This document shows, one piece after another, positions 1-10,726 of a stretch of 64,000 nucleotides of DNA (within the stretch, counting starts at the first letter, position 1; each line of letters opens with the position of its first letter). The translations under genes were made by a program, and so were the position numbers. The notes under the pieces were generated by a model, which saw only the letters and a program-made list of their open reading frames with translations, was not told the origin of the DNA and searched no databases. This DNA comes from Fragum whitleyi (lineage: Eukaryota; Mollusca; Bivalvia; Cardiida; Cardiidae): NCBI GenBank assembly GCA_948146395.1, contig OX411559.1, positions 34,676,215-34,740,214 on the forward strand. Reading direction: 5' to 3'.

Positions 1-1114
1 CTATATGCTAGGCAACATAATTGCTCCAATTCCTGTGATATTAAGAACCTTTCACACAAAAAGGGACACTCTGGCATGTGCAAAAAGTACTGGTCCTGAT
101 CAGACTGTAGAGACCACGCAGGCTGTTCAATGTCAAAACTTTTTGCTTTTGTACATTTTTTCTTAGCAGGGTTCTAGTCTGATTTCAATTAGATGGGGGT
201 CAAAATTTGGATCTTGCGGATTCTTTTTATGGGAGGTCCTTACACTTAAAATATAGACTGTTTCTTTTAAGCAATAATATTGTTTTTGTGTGAATTAATA
301 GCTATTCCCTGGTTAACTGTATAGAATGTGTTGGATATGCATGTATATATTGATATTTGGGCTCAACTTCAGGAAAGAATTGAAGACTGTTTAAAATAGT
401 CTTTAATTCTATTCTGAAGTTGATTCCAAGTTGGGTCCAAGGGAATCACTTCATGTAGTTTGAGGGTCCTGGCTACTTATTTGTGGGTCACAGAAATACA
501 AAACCTGCGTCCCTTCAAACTGTGTCTTAGAATCAACAATGATATTTTTTCTTCTTTATATCTATTTTCAAATTAGACCTGTTTGATCTCTGCTTTTCCA
601 ACATCTCTTCAACTATGTAATATGTCACACAAAAAGCAGGAATTGACACTTACTTCTGTGAGCCAAAAGTCCATTGGACTCCCAACTTATGAAATCAAGG
701 AGTCCAACCTAAAAGTAAGGAGTCCAAATGTTGATATTTGGAGAAAATTGTGGAAAAGAGGACATTGCTTGTTACAAGCAATTTCTTCTATTCCACAAGT
801 TTCTCCCCAAAAAGGAGATTGTTTGCTTTCAAAATACAGTGTTATAGATATAAGCAGTGAAAAATCTAACTTTGTTAAAGGTTTAAAAGGAAATAGTACT
901 GAATATTTTATACTAGGACAAAAAAGAAATGCCTGGTAACCTAAAATGATTGTTTTTATGGATAAATTAAATTATTGGAAAATTATATTCATTTTTGTAT
1001 GTAATGTCATCTGTCAGCTCTTGAATTTTCAATCCATTTCTGATGCTGATTATGTGGAAAAAATACCCCCTTTTGATGATGATCCTTCTTGTCTGGCAAA
1101 CACGGCTGGACATA

Positions 1115-1640
1115 TCAGTATCTTGTGTGTCCCCCATGCACAGCTTTGGCAGCCCTGATTCGTCTATGCATGGAATTCACCAAGATGTTAATCATGGCCA
1201 TGGGGATGTTATTCCATTCTTCATGCAAGGCATGTGTGAGCTGATCATGATTAGTCGGGGCCTTTGGACGTCTCCTTACACTCCTATCTAGTTCATCCCA
1301 CAAATGTTCAATTGGGGACAAATCTGGACTGAATGCTGGCCAATTAAGTAGGTGTTGGCAAGAAATTGCTAGGAAACTATGTCTTTCTTGAATATCAGGT
1401 TCCCTGCTTGCATGCATGAGACAGCATTTGGGCAGAGGATTGTGTTTCTATACCTGAAGCCGTTAAAATTACCATCAATCAAGATCTATGGTGATTTAAA
1501 CCCATAGGAGATGCCGCCCCAAACACATACCAAACCACCCCCTAACCTATCGCGGCTACTTCGGTACACATGAAGTCGGCTTACCGAACAGTGGAGTCAA
1601 CATGGTTTCGTCGGTGAAGGCCACGCCCTGCCACACACAT
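1115..1640 (-). pseudogene. Tc1-like (Tc1/mariner) transposase remnant
   Basis: The minus strand from about 1417 to 1115 encodes an open C-terminal piece of a Tc1-type DDE transposase. It has the hallmark WPAFSPDLSPIEHLWDEL, which carries the third catalytic acidic residue, and it ends in GGHTRY as many Tc1 proteins do. Upstream on the same strand (about 1640-1430) recognisable fragments such as FTDET and WGGIS persist but are broken by stops and frameshifts. The catalytic core is therefore incomplete and the copy cannot encode an active enzyme. No terminal inverted repeats were identified. The family call rests on motif recognition and is fairly secure; the subfamily is not. Confidence 0.85.
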
Positions 1641-1887
1641 ATTTATGGGCTTATCAAAATTCCTTTTCATGTAACTTAACATTAATTTTACCAACCTCCG
1701 TCTTCCGTTAAGAACACTGCGTGGGCTCTACCACATGACATCTGTTTGACCTTTGACCCTGACCCACCTGACTGAGGTATGTCAACTTTAGCTGGTTCAA
1801 TCAGGTACTCCAACACACGACCTGTGGAAAAAGCATCAATGTTTGTCAAGCTGAATAAAGTCCTGCTTCAAAAACAATTAAGACGCT

Positions 1888-2112
1888 GTGTGAAATTTCC
1901 AACAATTTCAAACGTGCACAAAGCAAAGCTCCTGGCCAGCCTGTGCAGCCGCACAGTCTGACCAGAGTCTTCACTTTGTGATTGATAGATTAATTAGGTC
2001 TTAAAGTACCTGTAGACAGTTCGACAGTCTTCTAGTTATAATATGTAACTGCTTAGACTGCTAAATGTTTGCACTCCACGCAGATGTCAAATTGTTGGAA
2101 ATGTCATGCACA
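1888..2112. mobile_element. MITE with TTTCCAACAATTT termini (copy 1)
   Basis: A segment of about 225 bp begins with TTTCCAACAATTT and ends with the inverted form AAATTGTTGGAAA. The interior has GTGCACA and CAGTCTGACC-like stretches. A second copy lies at about 59293-59518 and a single end near 47048. No coding capacity. A non-autonomous DNA transposon is the simplest reading. Confidence 0.6.
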
Positions 2113-2655
2113 GGCTCAACTAGTGACTCAAAATCAAAAGGTAAAGCTCTGTAATTTCTAATCGTTGGTCAAAATTTAGTATGAAAAATAAACCTACAAA
2201 AAATTATGATTTGAATTGGTTTATTTGTATGTGGTTAAACACCGCTTTTAACAAATTTTTAGTCAAATCCCAGCTGAAGCATCTAACAAGAGCACTTCTT
2301 ATTGGTACCAATGCTGGGCTTCAGGAACTATAACAAAAAATCTTTCAGAGTTATGCATTAAAAGTCTTTGCAATCACCATAAGCAGGCCCAACAAAATTA
2401 GCATAAAATTTCATGTGATAGTTAACAGGTATTCTTAGTATCATATAATTGCCTTTATTAATGTCTTTACCAGATATATAACAATATGTCAAAGTGTATT
2501 GCCATAGACAATGAAGACCAGACAAAAGCAAAATCTCAATCTACTTCTGAAATCTAAAGAGATAGAAATAAATTTTCAAATTAAGTCTGCAAATATTTGT
2601 TTTAAGAAATCTACGCGGTCAAATTTAGTAATTAACACAAGGTTCTATGAAGTAT

Positions 2656-2925
2656 ATGAGTTTCTAGGTTACTCCTGATAAATACTTGTGAGTCTGTGTT
2701 TATACCATAAGCAAGTTTGACCAGCCCTATGTTCAGAATGTAAAAGCGTTTTGCGAGCGCTTTGAGATGATTCTCCGCTTTGCATGTGCACATATGTGCA
2801 AAGTGAGGTATCATTTAGGTATCATCATCAAAAGCGCTTCGCTAACATTTTAATCCTGAACGCAGGGCGGCTATCCTTCTACGTTCCATGAAACATGGTA
2901 TATTCATGCTAAAGTTTTAATCTAG
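2656..2925 (-). pseudogene. Ghost copy 3 of RCC1L exon 3, split by a MITE
   Basis: On the minus strand, the start of this copy (about 2925-2870) resembles the ATGTTTCTCGGAAAACG part of exon 3. The remainder (about 2722-2656) resembles the part encoding SGINTDSQ, with the shared string GGTATAAACACAGACTC. The two halves are separated by a hairpin MITE (about 2722-2870). The reading frame is destroyed. It is the most diverged member of the array. Confidence 0.7.
2722..2870. mobile_element. Hairpin MITE, CCCTGCGTTCAG family (copy 1)
   Basis: Inverted ends GCCCTATGTTCAG and CTGAACGCAGGGC flank an interior with CTTTGCATGTGCAC and AAAGCG blocks. Relatives lie at about 27012-27130, 50212-50345 and 55357-55508. 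This copy interrupts a ghost copy of RCC1L exon 3, so it is younger than that duplication. Confidence 0.7.
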
Positions 2926-2945
2926 AAACATTTGTTAGAGGTAAC

Positions 2946-3068
2946 CTGAGTTTTAAGGATATTCATGATATAGCCTAGCTGAGAGTCTGTGTTTATACCA
3001 GAAGCAAGTATGACCTATTTACCTCTCTGTTTTCCGTCAAATATCGTTAATTTGTACTCAAATTTTAA
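2946..3068 (-). pseudogene. Ghost copy 2 of RCC1L exon 3
   Basis: The minus strand shows exon-3-like sequence (ACGATATTTGACGGAAAAC, then GGTATAAACACAGACTC). It carries an in-frame stop (AAATAG) after the GGAAAACAGAGAGG block and a 1-nt insertion in the GGCTATATCATG segment. It ends at a retained donor-like CTCAG|GTTACC. It is spaced 147 nt from ghost copy 1. Confidence 0.8.
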
Positions 3069-3092
3069 TCTAGAAGCATTCTTTTGAGGTAC

Positions 3093-3215
3093 CTGAGTTT
3101 TTGGGATACTCATGATAGATACTTGTAAGTCTGTGTTTATACCACAGGCAAGAATAATCTCTTTTCCTATCTGCTTTCCATAAAACATTTTAAATTCGAG
3201 ACCATATTTGAATCT
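3093..3215 (-). pseudogene. Ghost copy 1 of RCC1L exon 3
   Basis: This partial tandem copy is offset 144 nt from the intact exon. On the minus strand it encodes KEIILACGINTDLQ, beside the intact exon's KEIILASGINTDSQ. A 1-nt deletion then shifts the frame, and the copy ends at the same CTCAG|GTACCT donor-like junction. The 5' part of the exon is strongly diverged. Confidence 0.85.
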
Positions 3216-3236
3216 AGAAACATTCTTCTGAGGTAC

Positions 3237-3366
3237 CTGAGTTTTTGGGATATTCATGATAGCCAAGTTGTGAGTCTGTGTTTATACCACTGGCAAGAAT
3301 GATCTCTTTTCCTCTTCGTTTTCCGAGAAACATCGTAAACCCGTAACCACAAGCAATGTCGTCTAC
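3237..3366 (-). CDS. RCC1L: RCC1L-like protein, coding exon 3
   Basis: This exon encodes residues 109-151 plus one base. It starts after a TTTTCAG acceptor and ends at CTCAG|GTACCT. Its protein contains ACGYGFTMF followed by GINTDSQLGYH, matching RCC1L around human ACGYGFTLL...NKDSQLGFH, the first blade-forming RCC1 repeat. Frame joins exon 2 at phase 0 and leaves at phase 1. Three decayed tandem copies follow it downstream in the gene (2656-3215). This copy is taken as the functional one because it alone has both splice sites and an open frame. The next exons are not found and must lie beyond the left edge. Confidence 0.9.
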
Positions 3367-6300
3367 CTGAAAACAGGACCACGGGCCTGTATTACTAAAC
3401 TTAACTTCTTACAATCATTTTATGCTTAAGTCAAAAATTTAAGTTGCTTCTACAGTAGTAACTAAACATGGAATTCTGCCTTGCAAAATCTCATTAGAAT
3501 CGTCTTCTAAAGACGATTCATATAAGTTATTGCAAGGCAAAATCTAACAATAAATGAAAACACCAGGTATGATTTGTGATTTTGTCCTTACTATTTAATT
3601 TTTTGTAAGAAATTTAGTAAAACGGGCCCCAGAGCCCCAGCTAGAAGGAGCTATTTCCTCTTCAAAATACACAAGATGTGTTTGTTAAACCCCAATGCCC
3701 TTTCCACTATTAGTTTTGAGACAGAGTACATTGATACAATATCACAACCAACAGTAAACCTAAAATCAATTCTGTAATCAACTGCAACACAAAATTCAAT
3801 GTGATGCTATTTGACCTTGAAAAAAAAATGATCTTGATTAATGACATTGAACCTGGTTTCAGCAGAAAGGTCTTGTAACTAGCAAGACACATGTGAAATA
3901 TGATTACTCTACCATTTATCATCAAAAGTTGTGGCAAAATGTAAAAGTCTTCAGAGCATAAAAGGACAAACAGATAAACAGACGGGAAAAAAACAACATA
4001 CTTACAATTTATCAATACGGGCATAGAAATTAAGTTATTTGTCTATTAAACTCCATGTTATAGAAACTCATTCATAATTTAAAGATGGGTGGTATTTGTT
4101 GATTTTATGGGAGTATGAAACTAGAAATCACACTGTATGGACAGGCAAAGCAAATTTCATACATGAGGGTGATTAGGTTTTCAGTTTTGTACCTCCATAA
4201 AATCAACAATTATTCTTTTCATATCTTGTAATTTAATCTAATGAAGAAAAATGTACGATTCATCAATAATGAAAGCAATTTCTCAGGGGACTACTTTTTC
4301 TGTGAGCTTACAAAATAGCTGAATACTCAAAATAATGTTTACATTGAGAAATAAAACCATTTTTCTGCCAATCAGAAATACACAAATATTTATGGACACA
4401 ACTAAAATTAGTTTATTATCTCATCACAAATTTAAATTGGTATTTAATTGACAAAAATTTAATATTCTATTCATGATATGGCTAGAATTTTTGTGACAAA
4501 TCGACAAAATTTCTTCAAATTGATATAATTAAGCGTGTAAAATGATTTCTTTAGTGCTTTTTGGTGGTTTATAGAGAAATAACAGTAGATTATCACTTGA
4601 TAATCTCACTGCAAAAGCAGTGAAATTATCAAAAACTTTTACTCTGCTTTTGTGTATTTCACCCTATCTGATGCCATCTATGCGGGGCGAAATAAGTGAT
4701 GTCACATTGAACGTTGAATAGCAATCACATGCAAAATGAGGCCCTATAAGCAAATATGTCCTAGAAATTTTCACATTTTGTCTCATTTTTGCAATAAAGA
4801 AATAGAATAATCATTTGTTTTTTTAAGTAAGATCAATTAATATTTCATTTCCTGAACAAGAATAGCTATATATTCACTTGTGGCTCCACCATTCATGAAA
4901 ATATAGCTTTTGTTGTTCACTCAATGAATATAAATCAATCTTACACTGAAACCAACGATTGTCCTCTATATCATCACATCCAACATGACAATTTTTTCCC
5001 AACAATAAAATAGTGTTGATTCAATCTCTGGGCTCATTTGCAAAGTTATTTCACTAGTGAAATAACTCCTTTGTATTATCAAAAATTACGAGTTTATTTC
5101 ACTCCAGCAACAAACTTAAAATCATAATTCAAATTAACAAAGCGTTGGCTGCTTCCTTTGACCTCAGACACAAGAATGTCTCAGATATTTAAGGTAGTGG
5201 ACCCGTAATAGATTGGTAACGTTTCAGTAGTAATGAACTTAAACAATGTTAACAAAGGTTTCCTAATGATTTTCATTAGGAAACCTCGGTTAACATTGTT
5301 AAAGATTATGTGGTCCGAATTATTGTGGAACTATTGCAGGTCCACTACCTTAAATGTGATTTTTCTGCAAATGATAAGAATCTGGTCATTTAACTCGCAA
5401 ATTATAGGTGGTCTACTTAAGCATAGTAACCCTGGACCTCCAATGATCTCAGACAATTAATTGTTTAAGCCATTTTTTGACAGTATAATCATCATACCTC
5501 TATGTCATTGACATCCATAAATCGTAATCTCGTTGGACGGAACTGTCTTGCAACTGTATGTCTGTTTCCCTCAGGTTCAAGAAAAGTTCTTACACCTGCC
5601 AAATATAAAAATATTCATTTTTTTCTTCAATTAATCCAACAAAAATTGGATTGTAACTGAAACACATAACATGAGTTACAAACAGTTTAAGGAGCATCCA
5701 CCCCCTCCCCTTCAAAAAATCTTCTAAACCATAAAATGTGATTAAATCTCATTGGAATACAGGGTTCCACACTAAGGGGAGTCTGGGAGTCCAATATGAG
5801 TACCCTTTTTTGTGTTGGTAGGAATCCTTTATTTTTCTAGTTAGGAGCCCGTTGAACTCCTTGGTCATTTTATATTTCCACTAACAAATGATCAGAGAAT
5901 TTTCCTCAGTTTCAACACAAACAAACTATTTGTAAAATTTCAGATCTCTTTGATACAAAAGTTGTTGCAAAAAACATTTGGCTGTATCTACAAATATTTG
6001 TTGTTGTTGTTGTTGTTGTTGTTAAGAAATCAATCTAATGATTTTGGAGGAATAATTAAAGTAAAAAAGAAGTAATAGCTTGTTACAAGCATTTTTTTCT
6101 TTTCTATAATTCTCATAAAAATATGAACATTTGGACTCCCTCATTTCAGCTTTTATTTAGTATGCATTTTCTGACTTAAAAAAATCATTAAAATTGATGT
6201 CTTTTAGGCCTTTTTTTTGTTTAATTTGAGGTGTATTTCCTCTTAACAATCATATAAATGATTTTTTAGAGGAATTCATCTCAAATTAGAGAAGAGGTCT

Positions 6301-6971
6301 CAAAAAGTTCCTAAAATTAAAGCATAAGAGGTGGGTTTTCTTAGTAAAAAATGTAGGGATGCTACTATTAGGGATGGCACTACTATTAGGGGAAATACGG
6401 TAAATTGGACTCCTAGAATTCGTAAGCTGGGAGTCCATTTGAAGTCAGAGTCAAACTCTGGAATAATGGTTTACATTAAAACTAATAACATATATAAGCA
6501 ACCACTAAAATGGCCACCAATGAGGGTTAACATGACCTGTTACTAAATGAAAACATTTCAATCTTATCCAATTGATAATTGGATAGTATGTCTTAGTTTT
6601 ATAAATCGATGTCTCAGCGTGGTACAGTTGTAACTGCCTATTCAGTCTGTGCAATCTGTGCAGTCTGACAAGGGTCGACACTTTACGCACTTTTGAGATG
6701 GTCCCTTTGACATGATGGGTCACATATTTACCTAGAGCACCAGTTGTGGCCATACCCCAGACATAAACTCTCTTCACAGGGTCTTGCTTGGGTGACTTGT
6801 ACTCCAATTCGATTTCTTGTCGCTCTCTCCGTCTTCGCTCCCTTTTCACCCATCCAGAGGCATGTCTCGTTGACATGTACTGCATTCCACATTGAGGGCA
6901 TGTTTTTCTCATCATGGATGCAAACACATTCTCCAGCCGTTTGGCTGTGAACCTCATTCCTCTGTGTGATT
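3237..6971 (-). CDS. RCC1L: RCC1L (WBSCR16)-like gene, 5' part: three exons, truncated by window edge
   Basis: RCC1L is a mitochondrial RCC1-repeat propeller protein. In vertebrates it supports mitoribosome large-subunit assembly and mitochondrial rRNA modification, and it has been linked to OPA1 nucleotide exchange. Seen here: exon 1 (6732-6971, ATG at 6957), exon 2 (5498-5595) and exon 3 (3237-3366), joining in frame to give the first 151 residues. The N-terminus is rich in Arg, Lys and Ser and poor in acidic residues up to about residue 40, as expected for a mitochondrial presequence. VYVWGMATTGALG starts the propeller. An acceptor (TTTCAG) 14 nt upstream of the ATG implies a further 5'UTR exon, not located. 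The gene faces away from ZNF706. About two thirds of the protein lies outside the window. Confidence 0.88.
3383..3630. mobile_element. MITE with GGGCCYGTTTTACTAAA-type termini (copy 1)
   Basis: The ends GGGCCTGTATTACTAAAC and TTTAGTAAAACGGGCCCC are imperfect inverted repeats. The interior holds a smaller palindrome, GAATCGTCTTCTAAAGACGATTC. Copies with the same ends and core lie at 26292-26535 and 27738-28009. This one is in RCC1L intron 2, a few bases upstream of the exon 3 acceptor. Confidence 0.75.
3631..5188. other. RCC1L intron 2: AT-rich, no gene seen
   Basis: No exon with matching splice sites was found on either strand. The part from about 4560 to 5120 belongs to a dispersed AT-rich repeat that recurs near 23100-23700, sharing phrases such as ATATAGCTTTTGTTGTTCAC and CATTTTGTCTCATTTTTGCA. 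A small palindrome occurs at about 4588-4630. Confidence 0.5.
5193..5349. mobile_element. Palindromic MITE flanked by TTAA (copy 1)
   Basis: The inverted ends GGTAGTGGACCCG and GGTCCACTACC are each bordered by TTAA (5189-5192 and 5350-5353), as in a TTAA target duplication. The centre is a strong stem, GGTTTCCTAATGA/TCATTAGGAAACC. A second copy is at 50754-50914. A TTAA duplication is typical of piggyBac-like elements, but the family is an inference. Confidence 0.75.
5498..5595 (-). CDS. RCC1L: RCC1L-like protein, coding exon 2
   Basis: This 98-nt exon lies between an acceptor reading TTTGGCAG and a donor GAG|GTATGA. It encodes residues 76-108, completing the GALG glycine and continuing VRTFLEPEG to the end MDVNDIE. 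It links GALG of exon 1 to ACGYGF of exon 3 with the spacing expected in RCC1L. It is too short to stand out as an ORF and was found from its splice sites and reading-frame fit. Confidence 0.85.
5998..6023. repeat. (TTG)n microsatellite
   Basis: About eight uninterrupted TTG triplets in RCC1L intron 1. Confidence 0.9.
6615..6725. mobile_element. End of a GTGACCCGTCA-type MITE abutting the RCC1L exon 1 donor
   Basis: Plus-strand GATGGTCCCTTTGACATGAT, followed by GGGTCACA (ending 6725), matches the right terminus of the element at 60617-60852. Only one terminus is clear. Read on the minus strand the terminus starts a few bases after the exon 1 donor GT, so it forms the beginning of intron 1. 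A related single end lies at about 46050-46135. Confidence 0.6.
6732..6971 (-). CDS. RCC1L: RCC1L-like protein, coding exon 1 (start codon 6957)
   Basis: The CDS runs from ATG at 6957 to 6732 (75 codons plus one base). The start was chosen because it is the first ATG after a TTTCAG acceptor at 6972 and gives a basic N-terminus, MRFTAKRLENVF, suited to mitochondrial import. A basic stretch RERRRRERQEIE leads into KRVYVWGMATTGALG, which matches the RVFVWGFSFSGALG region of RCC1L. The donor is CTAG|GTAAAT. An ORF continuing past the donor is intron read-through. An alternative is translation from Met-15 or Met-16. Confidence 0.85.
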
Positions 6972-6999
6972 CTGAAATACATGGTCAGGGCTTGTGCTA

Positions 7000-9000
7000 G
7001 CTTTGTAAATTTGGGAGTCATTGACCCCTTGAACATATAATTTTGAGGGTCAACACTGTTTCTGTAGGGGTCAAAAAGAGCAAAACCTCCAAACTTATTA
7101 TTTTTCTTTAAAGTAATCCATATAACTGAAACAACATAAACAATAAAGTGTAGATACACTTTACTGTTTATGTTGTTTCATTTATATAGATCTTTTGTAT
7201 GAAAGTATGAATAAAATAAGTGACCTATATCTTATATTGCATAAGCTGCACCACTGGAAATTTAGTGGGTCAAAAAGACCCTCTGCAGAAATTTTTTGAG
7301 GGTCAAACTGGGATTTTTGAGAGTCAAAACCCTGGTTTAAGGGTCAAACATGAGCCCTGATGGTAGAAAAGTAGAACTAGATCTGTTGAAAATGTGATTA
7401 TTGCCAACAGCACTTTTTCCAGTTCCAAAAAGAAAGTCCAGTTGTAACCTTGACCTTTGACCTTCATGAACCGAAAACAAAAGGGGAACTCCCTAGTGTC
7501 AAGGGCAACAACTGTATAAATCCTAAGTTTCATAATTGAGTGATTCTAGGTCACTTTGTTCTCGAGTTAAATTAGCATCCAAAAATAAAACAGGTTTTGC
7601 CGTCTGTCTATGAATAGAAAGGCACGTCACTTGGCCTTTCCAATAACTGAAAAGAACCTTGGACATAATTGTAGTAATTTTGGGGCATTTTATAGGTAAT
7701 TTTGGCTTCTGGTGGTACTTTGGTCCTTACGCTTGAAGAAAAAACAGTTTTCTTTAATTATTTCCAATATCTACTGAAGAGATCTATAAAGTGTGTAATA
7801 ATTTGAAAACCAAGTACAGTAAAACACAGCATTTTGTTACGAAATTATAAAATGCCTAGTTTTAAAATTTTGCTGATTTTGTTTTATCGCAATGTCATCT
7901 TCAGTAAAGTTTTTGAAGTCATGCAAACCCACATGCGAAAAGGTGTGCTTTCATGGCTGTGCCCTTATTATTCCTGAGGTCTTCTCTGTAGAATCGCTGA
8001 AGCTACCCAAATGGATCCACATGAAACTAATGCATCCACTCTACCTCGTAAATGATTCTACAGGATCTCATGATCAGAAGAATGCAATCGTTTCCGGGTC
8101 CCCTCAGCACATGGGTGAACAAGGGTCGTATTGGTCAAACACCCCCCCCCCCCACGCCTCTATGCCAAAAATGGCCCCTTATTGACCCACTTCAACTTGT
8201 CATGGCTTTAAATTCTAAATTGTAGAATCATTTCTAGGTTTTATCAGCAAACCTGGCTCAGATTGGTCCATGAGAGCCATAGCTGCAATAACGTTCCCCT
8301 CTCTCTGATATGCTGCTGGTCAAGGTTATCAAAGGAGGGATACGTTATCAAATCTATCAGAGCCGGTGCTCATTATCCCCCCCCCCCCCCCCCCCAAAAA
8401 AAAAATGGCCCCCTTCAACTAGACCGATCTTCGGACAGCAGGCTATAAAAGAAGGAAGAAAAATGCTATAATGCCCATCCTGACTTCAGTTTTGAATACC
8501 ATCAGCATCAAAAGCAAATTTTCAAAGATCTCAGCTGAGAGATATATATTTTTGATGTTATCAGTGGTCAAGTCTATCAAGCTTGTTTGATTCAATAAAA
8601 ACTAAGTGAGTCACAGAAGAAACTGAGTAACCATATGGGCCAAACAGACTGAAAAATATTTGATCCAGTCATTCCAGTGGCAATGGTTTCAATTTTGATT
8701 CAAAAGCTCTATCTTAAATTTTGCGGTCCTTAGATACTACGAATTTTTAACAAATAATGTTCATTAAAAACCCTGAAGAAATATAATGAAGCTGATTGAC
8801 ACAACACCTTTTTCAACAAAGTACCTTTTCTAAAAGTACTCTCTGTACTTAGATAGATTTTTGGTTCTCAGCTTCAACCCCATTCCTAGGTCCCATAGAT
8901 TTTTATGTCATTCATATTGAAATGAACTTTTATAATCATTGACATATTATCTTATCTAAAGAATTTAAACTTAATCTTCCTGATTTTCCACAAATATAAT
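7000..9000. other. Non-coding stretch upstream of RCC1L
   Basis: No supported gene. It contains a perfect-looking stem at about 7130-7182 (GAAACAACATAAAC/GTTTATGTTGTTTC), repeats of the phrase GGGTCAAAA near 7060-7340, and poly-C runs at about 8143-8153 and 8378-8394. A fragment at about 8275-8350 recurs near 28020-28090 (AGCTGCAATAA followed by CCCTCTCTCTGATAT). A 97-codon ORF at 7892-8185 resembles no family I know. Confidence 0.4.
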
Positions 9001-9243
9001 GAAATATGAGCTAAAAGCTTGAATTATGAAAAATGGTATCGTAGGATTAGGGTAAAATTTAGTTACTTCCGGTTGAGAAATTTAACAACTTCAAATTTAG
9101 CAATATTTTCATTTCTCCCGGTTTTTAAAGGCATAAACGGTATGGAACATGTATCAAAACTTATTTTTTCTATGTTTTTAATCGTTCCTTTTTTTAACTG
9201 GCGATCGTTTTCCGATCACGATCAGAACACAGTTAGACAAACA

Positions 9244-9387
9244 ATGTCCAGAGTGGCCATCCTAAATTTTGTCATGTTTTCCATATTGTTTGCCTGTGGC
9301 TTTGAAAATTACCAGGGTACAAAGAATCCACTCGTCCGCTTGTATATGAGTAAGAAATTACGGAAGACAAGTGGAAATTCTAAGTAG
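9244..9387 (+). CDS. Possible small ORF with a hydrophobic N-terminus (unrecognised)
   Basis: A 47-codon reading frame starts ACAATGTCC and encodes MSRVAILNFVMFSILFACGF, followed by a basic tail (SKKLRKTSGNSK). The start resembles a signal peptide or a single membrane segment. The same frame stays open upstream to 9019. The surrounding 200 bp has more CpG than its neighbours, for example GCGATCG. I do not recognise it, and no splice partner or poly(A) signal is evident. It could be a real short gene, a first exon, or chance. Confidence 0.2.
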   Translation: MSRVAILNFVMFSILFACGFENYQGTKNPLVRLYMSKKLRKTSGNSK

Positions 9388-9967
9388 TCTGCCAAGAGGA
9401 GTGGATAATTAATGGCACTAAATAACAATGCCTAGTGTCTGGGTAAATACGGATAAAAGACAGAAAAGGGGCTACAAACAAATTAAATGATGATAGAAGT
9501 TAGCAACAACTCGAACTGTAGACAGTCACGTACTTTGATTTCTAATATGAATTTAGGCAAAGCCTAGAAACCGGGCGAAAGAAAAATAAACTTTATTATG
9601 GGACATTTATGTCTAGTTAATATTTGTCTTACAGAGCCGTAAGAAGATAAGCTTTTTAGACCTCACCAACTGAACTAGAACCTGTTCCAGCACCTGAGTC
9701 TTTTAAGCCACTTTTATCTTTTACCCCAAAACCAAGTTGTGACCAACAGTCTCTGTATCCCGTCCTAAAGTGTTCATGGAATCGTGGCACATCTTTATGG
9801 CTGTCAAAGATCTTGTCATCTAACTTTGTTTAATTAAAATTATTGCATAAAATGTACATTTTCTAGTCGATAGAGGCATACTTAAACGGGCAAAACCAGG
9901 ATGTTAACAGGCGTTAACGGGAGAAAATGTGGATTAATCAGTTAATTCATGTGCCATGAATGCCCGG

Positions 9968-10165
9968 CTTTTTATGCCCCCGTATCGAGAGATTTGGGGC
10001 ATATTGTTTTACACATGTCCGTCTGTCTGTCCGTCTGTCCGAAAACTTAACCCAAAAATTTAACCTTTGCCTTTTTAACTTAAATATCTGCGATTTGGTC
10101 TTATACAATTTAATCAATTTCAATGATTCTTTTATTTTTTCTTCAATATTAGTTTGTCCCAAATG
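9968..10165. repeat. Truncated interspersed repeat starting TATGCCCCCGTATCG
   Basis: The sequence TATGCCCCCGTATCGAGAG, then GGGGCATATTG and a run of GTCTGTC/GTCCGTC, has the layout of a common bivalve repeat class: terminal hairpin followed by a pyrimidine tetranucleotide run. Only the first 200 bp or so is present, with no matching end. Confidence 0.6.
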
Positions 10166-10314
10166 GATGTTTTATGCATTCTGTTCCATATTCAACAAAA
10201 ACAAGATCTAGATGACTGCAGGCATTGATTAGTAAAATGCGTGAAAATCATTCATGTCCAACACTATCATGAGCATACCTAAAGATGTTTCTCTAATTCC
10301 CGCGTTAAATTGTG

Positions 10315-10396
10315 TGACGTCACAAATTTATCAAGCCACTTCCGTATAAGCAAAATGAACGTTGAAATGCATGAATTTAATTGTTCTGGCATATTT
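10315..10396 (+). promoter_or_regulatory. Candidate ZNF706 promoter and 5'UTR exon
   Basis: A perfect cAMP-response palindrome, TGACGTCA (10315-10322), is followed by an ETS-type CACTTCCG (10337-10344). About 50 bp later there is a strong splice donor, ATATTT|GTAAGT (exon end 10396). This combination is typical of housekeeping promoters. The next acceptor that suits is TTTTGTAG at 12773, 8 nt before the ZNF706 start codon. The promoter may be bidirectional with RCC1L. Transcription itself cannot be seen. Confidence 0.5.
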
Positions 10397-10726
10397 GTAA
10401 GTTTGTAACTGGTTTTATATCGTTCTGTGGAATTATATCGCAATATCTGTTTGAATTTTTCTCTAATCTATCCTTTTATACAATAATAGCGTCAATTCAC
10501 GCCCGTTAAACCATTTTTCAGGTCTCTGCAAATGTTAACGCCCTCAAAAACGTGAATTTACCCTATAGTAACTCAATTTTTAAAATTGCAAGGTAATACA
10601 TCACACAGTCTCCATAGACAAATTGCACTATAAATTAATCATACTGTTACCAGTCAACTCAGCCCTAATATAAAATCTATTGTAACATCTTTATGATATT
10701 AGATATATATTATTTTGTCTTTTAAT

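Noticed and set aside
583..939. 118-codon plus-strand ORF
   Set aside because: Includes a hairpin repeat (ATTGCTTGTTACAAGCAAT) that recurs elsewhere; no recognisable domain or splice context.
7892..8185. 97-codon ORF with several Cys residues
   Set aside because: Runs through a poly-C tract and next to a dispersed repeat fragment; no family recognised.
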